This document shows, piece by piece, positions 1 to 8,775 of a DNA stretch of 64,000 bases (its first letter is position 1; each line of letters opens with the position of its first letter). The DNA lies in the NCBI GenBank assembly GCA_963817885.1, contig CAWFQE010000012.1:62001-126000 (forward strand), given 5' to 3'. The notes under the pieces were generated by a model. That model had not been told where the DNA came from. It searched no databases and was given only the letters and a program-made list of their open reading frames with translations. Made by a program: the position numbers and the translations under genes. Source of the stretch: CAVOHU01 sp963817885. GTDB lineage: Bacteria; Acidobacteriota; Vicinamibacteria; Vicinamibacterales; JAKQTR01.

Positions 1-208
1 CAGCCAATTTGTCGTGCCTTCCGTTAAGGGTCTTGCGAAAATTGCCGATAACAGGATCGTTACCTCTCGGACCAATTTCGGCAGGGGCGACGCGTCAATA
101 ATGAAACATGGAACTGACAAGTCTATTGATTGCTTGGATTTAGTCATGAATCCCGCGCCCGGCGCCGGGCCTTGCTCTTGCAGGGTCCGGAGGGGGGGCA
201 TTGAGTCG

Positions 209-814
209 ATGCACATCCACGCCCGACCTCTCAGCCGACGTACAGGCCTGGGTCCACCGAGTGCGCGGAGTTCTGCGTCGGGCTTCACCATGATCGAAAT
301 GCTGGTGGTGGTGGGGCTTATCGGCGTCCTGGCTGCCATCAGCGTGATGATGATGCCCAAGGCGATCCTGGCCTCGAAGGCCGACGGCGGCGCCGCCCGG
401 GTCGCCTCGATCCTTCGAACCGCCCGAGAACAGTCCATCTCCCAGCGGCGGAGCGTGCGGGTGACCTTCACGCCGCCCAACCGGATTGTCACGGCCCGCG
501 TCGAAGTGCCCGGGCCTGGTACGACCGTCATCAGCGATGTCGTGCTCGAGGACGGGATGGAGTATCGGCTTTTCCCCGGCGTTCCCGACACCCCCGATGC
601 GTTCGGTAACGCCACGGCGACGTCGTTTGGCGTTGCGACCACCATCTCGTTCACGAGCGAGGGCTGGTTTGTCGACCAGAACGGCGATCCCGTGAACGGC
701 ACCTCATTCATCGGAAAGGCGAGCGAGCCGTTGAGCGCGCGGGCCGTCTCGATCTTCGGACCTACCGCGCTCGTCAGCACCTGGCGCTGGAATGGAAGCC
801 GATGGGTTCGCTGA
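209..814 (+). CDS. GspH/FimT-like minor pseudopilin
   Basis: This is a type IV pilin-like protein of about 201 residues. A class III leader ends at Gly25, followed by FTMIEMLVVVGLIGVLAAIS, with the Glu5 and hydrophobic helix typical of prepilins cut by PilD. I place the start at 209 because GGAGGGGGGG lies 10 bases upstream. The frame is open back to position 14, but that stretch has no ribosome site and no pilin-like sequence. The rest looks like a GspH/FimT beta-rich domain. It overlaps the following pilV-like gene by 13 bases and begins a minor-pilin cassette whose role would be priming pilus assembly in the inner membrane. Family assignment is firm; the exact orthologue is uncertain. Confidence 0.8.
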   Translation: MHIHARPLSRRTGLGPPSARSSASGFTMIEMLVVVGLIGVLAAISVMMMPKAILASKADGGAARVASILRTAREQSISQRRSVRVTFTPPNRIVTARVEVPGPGTTVISDVVLEDGMEYRLFPGVPDTPDAFGNATATSFGVATTISFTSEGWFVDQNGDPVNGTSFIGKASEPLSARAVSIFGPTALVSTWRWNGSRWVR

Positions 815-1350
815 AGCCGGCCTCGCGCGTCGCCGCGGGTTTCACGCTGATCGAAGTCGTGATTGCCATGGCGATTCTGACCGTCGGGCTGCTCGGCCTC
901 GCGGAGGCGTTCTACGTGGGCATGCAGCACATGTCCACGTCAACGGCGGCCCTCACCGCCCGCGAGAAAGCGCGCGAGGCGGTCGAGAGCGTGCACACCG
1001 CGCGTGATACCCGCACGATCGTCTGGAGTCAGATTCGCAACGTCTCTGCCGGCGGCGTGTTCCTCGATGGGGCGCAGCCCCTCAATGCGGCCGGGGCCGA
1101 CGGCCTGGTCAACACCGCTGACGACGCAGCGGCCGGGGTGGAGACGGTGCGGGAGCCCGGGCCCAACGGCATTCTGGGCGACGGCGACGACCTGGTGACG
1201 CCGCTGAGCGGGTTCCAGCGTGAGATCCGCATCAGCGAGCTGGTCCCGGCCAAACCCGACCTTCGCGAACTGGTGGTCACCATCACCTACACTGTGGGGC
1301 GCGTGCGGCGGACCTACACGCTGCGCACCGTTATTTCCGCGTTCTCTTAG
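802..1350 (+). CDS. PilV-like type IV pilus minor pilin
   Basis: The protein is 182 residues and begins with a short basic leader cut after Gly13, then FTLIEVVIAMAILTVGLLGL, the PilV/GspI-type N-terminal helix with Glu5. Residues about 92-130 hold two aspartate/asparagine-rich loops (DGLVNTADD and NGILGDGDD) that look like calcium-binding turns, common in minor pilins of environmental bacteria. The start overlaps the end of the upstream pseudopilin, which implies translational coupling. The order FimT, PilV, PilW, PilX matches the conserved minor pilin operon of Gram-negative type IV pili. Function is inferred from the N-terminus and gene order, since these proteins diverge strongly in the C-terminal part. 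Confidence 0.8.
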   Translation: MGSLKPASRVAAGFTLIEVVIAMAILTVGLLGLAEAFYVGMQHMSTSTAALTAREKAREAVESVHTARDTRTIVWSQIRNVSAGGVFLDGAQPLNAAGADGLVNTADDAAAGVETVREPGPNGILGDGDDLVTPLSGFQREIRISELVPAKPDLRELVVTITYTVGRVRRTYTLRTVISAFS

Positions 1351-1359
1351 GGCCTCGTC

Positions 1360-2484
1360 ATGCGAACCACCGCTCGCGCATCGGCCTCCGGCTCCGACGG
1401 GTTCACCCTGGTCGAACTGCTCGTCGCCATGGCCATCGTGCTCGTCATCATGGGCGGAACGCTCCGCGTTCTGAACGACGGGTACCGGTCTGCTGAAGCC
1501 GCGACCAGCATACTCGGCCTCAACAACAATCTCCGCATCGGCGTCGACTTGCTCGTTCGCGACTTGATCCAGGTCGGGCAGGGCCTGCCGCCCGCGCGCA
1601 CGGTCCAGGTGCCCAGCGGCGCCGGCGCCCTGCTGATTCAGCGGCCCCATCCGCAGGGAAGTGCGTGCACGCAGTGGCCTGCCGGCACGACGACGCTCTC
1701 TGCGGTCACCGCGGGGCCGGGATGCGGGCCCCTGGTCAACGGCGTGGCGACCGGCATGCTGACCACCCTGGCCGTCGACTCGGCGCTCGAGGCCCTTCCC
1801 GTCTGGAGCTTCAATCTCCCGGGTCACACGGCGACCATCGCCACGGCGGCCCAGTCACCGCTCGGACGGGACATCAGCGTCGGCGGAAACGACGATGTGC
1901 GGGTGGGCGACCTGATGATGTTCACCAAGGGCAGCGGAAGCGCGCTGGTCTACGTGACGGCGGTCAACGCCGGTCAGTCCTTCACCTTCGGAACCGGCGA
2001 TCCGATGAACCTCAACCAGTTCGCCGCGATCCTGAACGGCACCGTGGACGACCTGGCGACGACGGCCCCGACCGGCGCCAATTCGACCAGCGTCTCCCGA
2101 GTCCGGATGATCACCTACTACCTGGACAACACGCTCGACCCGACGACGCCCCGGCTGATCCGTCACATGAACTGGGGCGATCCGGCCGCAGCTGTCAACC
2201 GGCGCGGGCAGACCGTGGCGTTCGCGATCGAAAACCTGCAATTCACGTACGACATGCTGGACGGCGTGACCAACCCGTCGAGCGTGCGCATGGTGGCGGC
2301 CGATCTGACCAACGCGGGCGCCTGCGCACCGAGTCCCTGCTCGCCGAACCAGATTCGCAAGGTCAATCTGTTCATCGCCGGACGATCCGCACAGGTGTTT
2401 TCGGAGACCAACCGGTTCTTCCGCGACACCTTGAGCACACAGGTGAGCCTGCGCAGCCTGGCGCTGGTGGATCGGTACCGGTAG
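1360..2484 (+). CDS. PilW-like minor pilin
   Basis: This is a 374-residue prepilin-type protein. Its leader is cut after Gly14 and followed by FTLVELLVAMAIVLVIMGGT, including Glu5. It starts 9 bases after the pilV-like stop. PilW proteins are the larger minor pilins (about 270-400 residues), so the length fits. The C-terminal half contains Asn/Thr-rich beta segments and no enzymatic motif. Its likely role is with PilV and PilX in the tip or priming complex of a type IV pilus. The only strong evidence is the N-terminal helix plus position between pilV- and pilX-like genes. Confidence 0.77.
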   Translation: MRTTARASASGSDGFTLVELLVAMAIVLVIMGGTLRVLNDGYRSAEAATSILGLNNNLRIGVDLLVRDLIQVGQGLPPARTVQVPSGAGALLIQRPHPQGSACTQWPAGTTTLSAVTAGPGCGPLVNGVATGMLTTLAVDSALEALPVWSFNLPGHTATIATAAQSPLGRDISVGGNDDVRVGDLMMFTKGSGSALVYVTAVNAGQSFTFGTGDPMNLNQFAAILNGTVDDLATTAPTGANSTSVSRVRMITYYLDNTLDPTTPRLIRHMNWGDPAAAVNRRGQTVAFAIENLQFTYDMLDGVTNPSSVRMVAADLTNAGACAPSPCSPNQIRKVNLFIAGRSAQVFSETNRFFRDTLSTQVSLRSLALVDRYR

Positions 2485-2554
2485 TCGGGTCACGAGGCCC
2501 GTCGGGGCCGACAGGGTTCGCACCGCCGCGAGCGAGGCAAGGAAGGGCACGACA

Positions 2555-5395
2555 ATGAGAAGGAATCGCGAGTCGGGCATGGCGCTGTTATCCGTGCTGC
2601 TGATCATGATGCTGCTCTCGGCGCTGCTGGTCGCCTTCTTCGCGGTGATCATCGCCGACCAGCAGGTGACCGGCGTGACTCGCGATCAGACGCAGGCGTA
2701 CGCGGCCGCCCACGCCGGCCTGGAGACGCTCACGGCCGACCTCGGCGCCTTGTTCGTCGGAGGCAACTACAGCCCCTCGGCCGCCGAACTCAACGCGCTG
2801 ATGGCCACGCCGCCAACGTTGCCCGGATTTCAGTTCCTGGCGCCAGGCGGTGGCTCCGGGTACACGATCACGCCGGGAGCGGTGGTCACCTCCACGATTC
2901 CCAACGGGCCGTTCCAGGGCCTGAATGCGCTCATCACGCCTTACGTCATCAATGTGACCGCGCGCGCCAGCGGAGGCGCGACCACGGGAGCCGCCGAGGT
3001 GCGGATGCGGCGCGAGGTCCAGACGGTGGCCGTGCCCGTGTTCCAGTTCGGTGTCTTCTCCGAGAACGACCTGAGCTTTTTTGCCGGGCCCGATTTCGAT
3101 TTCGGGGGGCGCGTCCACTCGAATCAGAACATCTACCTGGCGCAGGATGGAAGCGCCACCCTGACCATGCGCGACGTGGTGACGGCGGTGGGCGAGATCG
3201 TCAGGACCCACCTGCCCAACGGGCTCTCGATTACCACCAGCGGTCACCAGGGCTACGTCAGCCTGGCGACGACCAGCGGAAGCACGCCCACATTTCGCCG
3301 CCTGAGCTGCGGCGCATCGGGTGGCGCCTGTGGAGGCGGCACGCAGGAAGGCAGCGTCCGGGTCGCCACGGTTCCCCCGAGCACGCTGCAAACCGTGAAT
3401 GGCCGGCCCACGATGGTGCTGGTGGCGGGCAACACCGCGAACGAGCCGACGTGGACCAGCGTCTCGACGGGCAACTACTCGAACCGGATCCGCAACGGTG
3501 CGACCGGCGCCAAGAGGCTGGATCTGCCCCTGGTCACCGACGGCGCGCTGCCGGTGGACTTGATTCGCCGGCCATCCCTCGCGGCGCCTGATGCCCAGGT
3601 CGTGCTCGACCAGCGATTCTTCTCGATGGCCAGCCTTCGCGTCCTGCTGTCGGATCGGGCGGCCGACATCACCGGGCTGCAGACGGTCACAGCGACCGCG
3701 CCGGTCAATCTGGCCCAACTGGCGCGCGACGCAGTCTACCGCGCCGGGCTGGGCGTGAACTGGGTGAATGGGGTCCCGCTGGCGTTGGCAGGGGCCTACC
3801 CGGTGACCGGAGCAACCCCGCCGGTCCAGGACCCCCCCACGGCCGCCGCCCAAGGCAAAGGCTATCGCGTTCCCCCAGGCACCCCGATCGCCGACGGCTA
3901 CCTGAAGATCGAGCGACAGACGCGCGACGGGGCCTGGTCCGATGTGACGGTCGAGATTCTCAACCGCGGGTTCACCGGCCGTAACCTCGCGGCCGCCAAC
4001 GCGTGGAACACCGTGGGCACGACCTGCGCGACTGCAGCCGCCGACGATCCCAGCCCCAATGCCGTGATCCGGCTGCAGCGCGTGCGCGACAACGCGTCGG
4101 CCGGCTTCACCAGCTGCGGGCATTCGGGCGCCGGCGTGTGGTCCACACTCGGGACCGACTATCTGCCGCTGGCGCTGTACGACGCCCGCGAGGGCGCTCG
4201 CCGTGACGACTCGGCGGGCACCGGCACGGTGCCGTTGATGGGCGGCGTGATGCACTACGTCGAACTCGACGTCAACAACCTGCGGCTCTGGCTTGCGACC
4301 CACCCCGACACGATGGACGTGACCGGCTACGTGGTGTACTTCTCCGATCGCCGCGGCAACAAGGATCTTGGTGGGGACAACGCGCCCGCTTCGCGCGTGG
4401 GCCCGGATGGCGTTCTCTACACGGCTGACGACTTTGCGGGCGACGACCGCGAGACCGGGGAGCTGGGATTCGAGGATTTCATCAACCCCGCCTCCGCCCA
4501 GAGTGTCTCCAACGGTGTCCTCGATGCCGGCGAGGACATGAACGGCAATGGCGTGCTGGACACCTACGGTGGCATCCCGCGGCTCTTCCCGGCGGTGGTG
4601 ACCGCGTACCCGTGGCTGAATCCGGCCACCGCGACCGCCGCAACCTGTGCGGCGGGCGCGACCTGCGCGACGGGCGCCTGGGCGGCGGGCGCCGCCACGA
4701 CCCTGATGACGCCCGTGGTGGTGGGAGACGCGCGGGTGAATCCCCCGGTGTTCTTCCGCCGCGCGCTCAAGGTGGTCAACGGCGGCTACGCAGCCGGCCT
4801 GCTCCGGCTCCCGCGGAACGGATCGCAGGGGCTCTCGGTCGTGGCCGAGAATCCGCTCTATCTGCAGGGCAACTTCAACGCACCCAACGCGGCGGGCACC
4901 GATTTCGGCACGACGCCGGGCACCGACCACGCTTCCGCCTCGGTCATCGCCGACGCCGTGACGTTGCTGTCCAACGCGTTCAACGACATCGGGTCCTTCA
5001 GGTCGCCGCACGCCGTAGCCGTGGCGGACCGGTCGGGCTCGACCACGTGGTACCGCGTCGCGGTCATCTCGGGCAAGGGGCTCAATTTTCCCAGGCCGAC
5101 CAGCAACGCCCAGGATCACACCGATTTTGGTACGGACGGCGGGGCGCACAACTTCCTGCGCTATATCGAGGACTGGAACGGCACGCTCAACTTCCGGGGC
5201 TCGATCGTCAGCTTCTACTCCAGCCGGCAGGCGGTGGGCACCTACAAGTGCTGCGACGTGGTCTACTCGCCCCCGGCCCGCGGCTACAAGTTCGACACCG
5301 ACTTCCTGACCCCTTCGCTGTTGCCGCCGCGGACGCCGATGTTCCGTGACATCAACACGCTGACCTTCCGGCAGTTGCTCCGACCGAACCAGTAA
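2555..5395 (+). CDS. very large PilX-like pilus tip protein
   Basis: At 946 residues this is far longer than classical PilX (about 150-200). The N-terminus carries ESGMALLSVLLIMMLLSALL, the typical PilX_N signature that replaces the usual GFTLIE. The remainder is a secreted, Gly/Ala/Thr-rich region with scattered Asp-rich turns, for example near residue 654 (DAGEDMNGNGVLD), that could bind calcium. Several cysteines lie in short pairs. It follows pilW by 70 bases and closes the pilin cassette. The C-terminal 800 residues have no domain I can name and may form an adhesin-like tip, as PilY1 does elsewhere. A long minus-strand reading frame across the same region is a codon-bias shadow. Confidence 0.72.
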   Translation: MRRNRESGMALLSVLLIMMLLSALLVAFFAVIIADQQVTGVTRDQTQAYAAAHAGLETLTADLGALFVGGNYSPSAAELNALMATPPTLPGFQFLAPGGGSGYTITPGAVVTSTIPNGPFQGLNALITPYVINVTARASGGATTGAAEVRMRREVQTVAVPVFQFGVFSENDLSFFAGPDFDFGGRVHSNQNIYLAQDGSATLTMRDVVTAVGEIVRTHLPNGLSITTSGHQGYVSLATTSGSTPTFRRLSCGASGGACGGGTQEGSVRVATVPPSTLQTVNGRPTMVLVAGNTANEPTWTSVSTGNYSNRIRNGATGAKRLDLPLVTDGALPVDLIRRPSLAAPDAQVVLDQRFFSMASLRVLLSDRAADITGLQTVTATAPVNLAQLARDAVYRAGLGVNWVNGVPLALAGAYPVTGATPPVQDPPTAAAQGKGYRVPPGTPIADGYLKIERQTRDGAWSDVTVEILNRGFTGRNLAAANAWNTVGTTCATAAADDPSPNAVIRLQRVRDNASAGFTSCGHSGAGVWSTLGTDYLPLALYDAREGARRDDSAGTGTVPLMGGVMHYVELDVNNLRLWLATHPDTMDVTGYVVYFSDRRGNKDLGGDNAPASRVGPDGVLYTADDFAGDDRETGELGFEDFINPASAQSVSNGVLDAGEDMNGNGVLDTYGGIPRLFPAVVTAYPWLNPATATAATCAAGATCATGAWAAGAATTLMTPVVVGDARVNPPVFFRRALKVVNGGYAAGLLRLPRNGSQGLSVVAENPLYLQGNFNAPNAAGTDFGTTPGTDHASASVIADAVTLLSNAFNDIGSFRSPHAVAVADRSGSTTWYRVAVISGKGLNFPRPTSNAQDHTDFGTDGGAHNFLRYIEDWNGTLNFRGSIVSFYSSRQAVGTYKCCDVVYSPPARGYKFDTDFLTPSLLPPRTPMFRDINTLTFRQLLRPNQ

Positions 5396-5790
5396 GGTCC
5401 GAACTGACCTTGACCGGCATCCGGCCATGGCTCACGGCTCCCGGGGGGCATGCAGCTTCGGCCCCACCCGGCGAGAGCCAGCGTGCAGCTCGGAACCGTG
5501 ACATACGACTTCCACGGTGGACGCGGAAGCGGCTCGAGCGGCCTGGTGACGGATGCTGAGACCGATGGACCGGTGCTGTCCTGGTTCCCGAGCTTCGCGA
5601 ATCCACGACGTCACCTGATCTTCCCGAATCTCCCGACCCTGGGTTCCCGCTCCCGTCGTATAATCCGGGCGGCTGTCCCGTTCGGCCATTCGACGTCACG
5701 ATCGGGACCTTGCTCCAGCCTGCATGCGATTTCTTCTCGAGAGGTGATCCCCCGGCCCGCGCGCGGGCGGTACTGCATTCGGAGGCATTC
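5396..5790. other. intergenic region before molybdenum hydroxylase operon
   Basis: I see no supported gene in these 395 bases. A perfect TATAAT at 5659-5664 could be the -10 box of the following operon, about 130 bases before its start codon. No convincing -35 hexamer is visible at the right distance. A reading frame through this region lacks a ribosome site and protein-like composition. Confidence 0.4.
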
Positions 5791-6432
5791 ATGGGACATG
5801 ACGAGCGAGACAACGACGAGAAACCCCTCCACGGCGTGAGCCGACGCGGGTTCATTGCCAGCGTGGGAACCGGAGCGATTGGCGTCGCCGCCGCCGGGGC
5901 GCTGGTGAATGCCGCGCCGGTCGAGCAGGCCGGTCCGGAGGTCGTCAAGGCCGGCGAGATGAGCCCGGTGACGCTCATGGTGAACGGCCGCAAGCAGCGT
6001 GTGCTGGTCGAACCACGCTGGTCGCTGCTGCACGTGCTCCGCGATCAGTTCGGCTTGACCGGCACCAAGGTCGGCTGCGAACGCGGCGAGTGCGGGGCGT
6101 GCACGGTGCTCATCGACGGCCAGCCGCGCTACGCCTGCATGACGCTCGCACTGGAGGCCGACGGGCGCGCCATCACCACCATCGAAGGCCTCATGAACGG
6201 CGAGGAGCTGGGTTCGACCCAGCAGGCATTCGCCGACGAAGACGGCTTCCAGTGCGGCTACTGCACACCGGGCCAGGTGATGGCGGCCGAGGGCCTTCTC
6301 AAGGTCAATCCCTCGCCGAATCTCGACCAGATTCGCCAGGGGATGGCGGGCAACATCTGCCGGTGCGGAGCGTACGCGAATATTTTCAGGGCGGTGGCAA
6401 AGGCCGCCGATCTGAAACGGCAGGGGAGGTAA
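5791..6432 (+). CDS. Tat-exported [2Fe-2S] subunit of molybdenum hydroxylase
   Basis: This 213-residue protein is the small iron-sulfur subunit of a xanthine oxidase-family enzyme. Residues 1-45 are a twin-arginine signal (SRRGFIAS then a hydrophobic stretch), so the enzyme should work in the periplasm. A plant-type [2Fe-2S] motif CERGECGACTVL is followed by a second cluster domain with CGYCTPGQ and CRCGAY. The start at 5791 is supported by a GGAG 8 to 11 bases upstream and by the signal peptide; an upstream in-frame start adds no recognisable sequence. It is followed after 3 bases by the large subunit. The closest well-studied layout is PaoA of the E. coli PaoABC aldehyde oxidoreductase, but the substrate here is unknown. 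Confidence 0.85.
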   Translation: MGHDERDNDEKPLHGVSRRGFIASVGTGAIGVAAAGALVNAAPVEQAGPEVVKAGEMSPVTLMVNGRKQRVLVEPRWSLLHVLRDQFGLTGTKVGCERGECGACTVLIDGQPRYACMTLALEADGRAITTIEGLMNGEELGSTQQAFADEDGFQCGYCTPGQVMAAEGLLKVNPSPNLDQIRQGMAGNICRCGAYANIFRAVAKAADLKRQGR

Positions 6433-6435
6433 GCC

Positions 6436-8775
6436 ATGAAACCCGAGGACATGTACTGGATTGATGGCCCGCTTCCCGACGCGCAGGGCCCTGCCGGCGC
6501 GGCCACGCCGCCCGCCTGGGGCGAGACCAAGGTCGTCGGCAAGCCCCTGGTCCGCGTGGACGCGTACGACCGCGTGAGCGGAACGGCCCAGTTCCCGTCG
6601 GATGTGATCCTGCCGCAGATGCTGCACGCCGCCGTGCTCGTCTGCCCGCACGCGCACGCGACCGTGAAGAAGGTGGACACCAGCGTTGCCGAAAAGATGC
6701 CCGGCGTGCAGGCGGTGCTGAAGGACGGCTCGCCGGGCGCCAACATCCCGTGGTTCGGCGGGCGGGGCGGCTTCGCCAGCCGCCTGTTCGACGCCCACTG
6801 CCGCTACCATGGCGACGAGGTGGCGGTGGTGGCAGCCGACACGATCTACCAGGCGTGGGACGCGGTGCGCGCCATCACGGTCGAGTACGACGTGCTGCCA
6901 AATGCCGTCACGATCGACGAGGCTCAGAAGGCCGGTGCGCCCGTGATTCGCGATGGCGGCAACAAGCCGCAGGCCCCGCCGCCCTACCAGCGAGGCGACG
7001 TCGACGCGGCGTTCAAGACCGCTGATGTCGTGCTCGAAACCACGTATCACACGCCCTGCGAATTGCACAACGCGATGGAACTGCATGGCGCCGTGGCCAA
7101 GTGGGATGGGCCCCGGCTGACCGTGTGGGAATCGACCCAGGGCGTCTATCCCGTGCAGGCCGGCCTGGCCCGCGCCCTGAACCTGCCGCTTGCCAACGTC
7201 CGCGTGATCGGCCACTACATGGGCGGCGGGTTCGGAAGCAAGCTCGAGACGGGCAAGTACGCGACGATGGCCGCGCTGATGGCGAGGAAGACCGGCCGCC
7301 CGGTCCGCCTGTTCCTCACGCGCGAGCAGGTCTGCATGACGATGGGCAACCGGCCGGCGAACACGATCACGTTGAAGGCCGGAGCGAAGAAGGACGGCAC
7401 CCTCGTCGCGCTTCAGTCATCGACCACCGGAACCGGCGGCGCCTATTCCGAGGGCGGCGCCGGCGCGGACTTCGTGATCCGCGAGCTCTACAAGTGCCCG
7501 AACGTGAAGTGCGAGAGCCAGAGCTTCTTCGTGAATGCCGGGCCGCAGCGGGCGTTCCGGGCGCCGGGCCATCCCCAGGGGGCGTGGGCCCTCGAGGGCA
7601 TGCTCGACGCGCTCGCGTTGAAGCTGGGCATGGACCCGATCGAGCTTCGCCTGAAGAACATCTCGCTGGTCAGCCAGGTGCGCGAGGGCAACCTTCCGTA
7701 CACCAGCACCGGGCTCGCCGACTGCCTGCGTGAGGGCGCCAATGCCTTCGGATGGGCGGAGGCACGCAAGCGGGCGCCGCTCCCCGGTCACATCAAGCGG
7801 GGCGTCGGCGTCGCGGCAGGCATGTGGCAGGGCGGAGGCGGCAGCCCGCCGTCGACCTCCATCGTGAAGCTGTTCTCGGACGGCAGCGCCAACCTCAACC
7901 TTGGGGCGAGCGACAACGGCTGCGGCACCAAGACCTGGGGCGCGCAGATCGTCTCCGAGGAACTCGGCGTGCCGGTCGACCGGATTTCGATCGAATACGC
8001 GGATACCGGTACGACGCAGTTCGCCACGGCCAGCGGCGGAAGCAAGACGGCGCCCACCGAGTCGCCGGCGATCCGCGCGGCGGCGTTCGAGGTGAAGCAG
8101 CAGTTGCTCGGCATGGCCGCCGAGCAGCTGAAACTGCAGCCAGGGGATCTCGAGCTGAGAGGCGCGGACGTCGTGTCCAGGACCGACCCGGCCAAGAAGG
8201 TCGCGCTCGGTCAGATTCAGCAGTTTGCGAGACGAGGACTGCTGGTGGGCGTCGGCTACCGGTTGCCGAATCCGCCCGGCAAGGTGACCAATCCCTTCGT
8301 CGTGCAGTTTGCCGAGGTCGAGGTCGACACCAAGACCGGCGAGACCAGGGTGCTTCGGTTCCTGGCTGCCCACGACAGCGGCCGAATCCTGAACCTGAAG
8401 ACGTTCCAGAACCAGGTATTCGGCGGCATCACGATGGGTATCGGCTTCGGGTTGACCGAGGAGCGGGTCCTGGACAGCGGGCAGCTCGGACGCCTGCTGA
8501 GCGCCAACCTGCACGACTACAAGCTGCCCACGGCGCTTGATGCGCCGCCGGACAAGACGGTGGTCGTGGTGGATCCGCACGACAACGAGTTCAGCTCGAC
8601 CGGCGCAAAGGGCGTCGGGGAGCCCGCCACGATCCCGACCGCGCCCGCCATTGCCAACGCGGTGTTCAACGCCATCGGTGTCCGGATGACGGATGCGCCG
8701 ATGAGCCCGGCGCGAATCCTTGACGCGCTCGCCGCGCCCAAGTCAGCCTCGAAGGGCCAGAAGGGGAGGGAGTAA
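6436..8775 (+). CDS. molybdopterin-binding subunit, xanthine oxidase family
   Basis: The 779-residue catalytic subunit has the aldehyde oxidase/xanthine dehydrogenase a/b-hammerhead region followed by the molybdopterin-binding domain. MGGGFGSK lies near residue 261, AFRAPGHPQG near 372, and GAKGVGEP near 725, whose Glu matches the catalytic base of the family. It has no AYRXCSFR loop, so it is not a form I CO dehydrogenase. It has no signal peptide and is probably exported with its Tat-tagged partner. The stop overlaps the next start by one base. The enzyme would hydroxylate an aldehyde or N-heterocycle using water; which one cannot be read from sequence. Confidence 0.85.
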   Translation: MKPEDMYWIDGPLPDAQGPAGAATPPAWGETKVVGKPLVRVDAYDRVSGTAQFPSDVILPQMLHAAVLVCPHAHATVKKVDTSVAEKMPGVQAVLKDGSPGANIPWFGGRGGFASRLFDAHCRYHGDEVAVVAADTIYQAWDAVRAITVEYDVLPNAVTIDEAQKAGAPVIRDGGNKPQAPPPYQRGDVDAAFKTADVVLETTYHTPCELHNAMELHGAVAKWDGPRLTVWESTQGVYPVQAGLARALNLPLANVRVIGHYMGGGFGSKLETGKYATMAALMARKTGRPVRLFLTREQVCMTMGNRPANTITLKAGAKKDGTLVALQSSTTGTGGAYSEGGAGADFVIRELYKCPNVKCESQSFFVNAGPQRAFRAPGHPQGAWALEGMLDALALKLGMDPIELRLKNISLVSQVREGNLPYTSTGLADCLREGANAFGWAEARKRAPLPGHIKRGVGVAAGMWQGGGGSPPSTSIVKLFSDGSANLNLGASDNGCGTKTWGAQIVSEELGVPVDRISIEYADTGTTQFATASGGSKTAPTESPAIRAAAFEVKQQLLGMAAEQLKLQPGDLELRGADVVSRTDPAKKVALGQIQQFARRGLLVGVGYRLPNPPGKVTNPFVVQFAEVEVDTKTGETRVLRFLAAHDSGRILNLKTFQNQVFGGITMGIGFGLTEERVLDSGQLGRLLSANLHDYKLPTALDAPPDKTVVVVDPHDNEFSSTGAKGVGEPATIPTAPAIANAVFNAIGVRMTDAPMSPARILDALAAPKSASKGQKGRE

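Noticed and set aside
2588..5428. 946-residue open frame on the minus strand over the pilX-like gene
   Set aside because: It mirrors the true gene codon for codon as a high-GC shadow and has Arg/His/Gly-rich non-protein composition, with no ribosome site.
5450..5839. 129-residue plus-strand frame before the molybdenum enzyme
   Set aside because: No ribosome site, Arg/Ser/Pro-rich composition, and it runs into a better supported gene in another frame.
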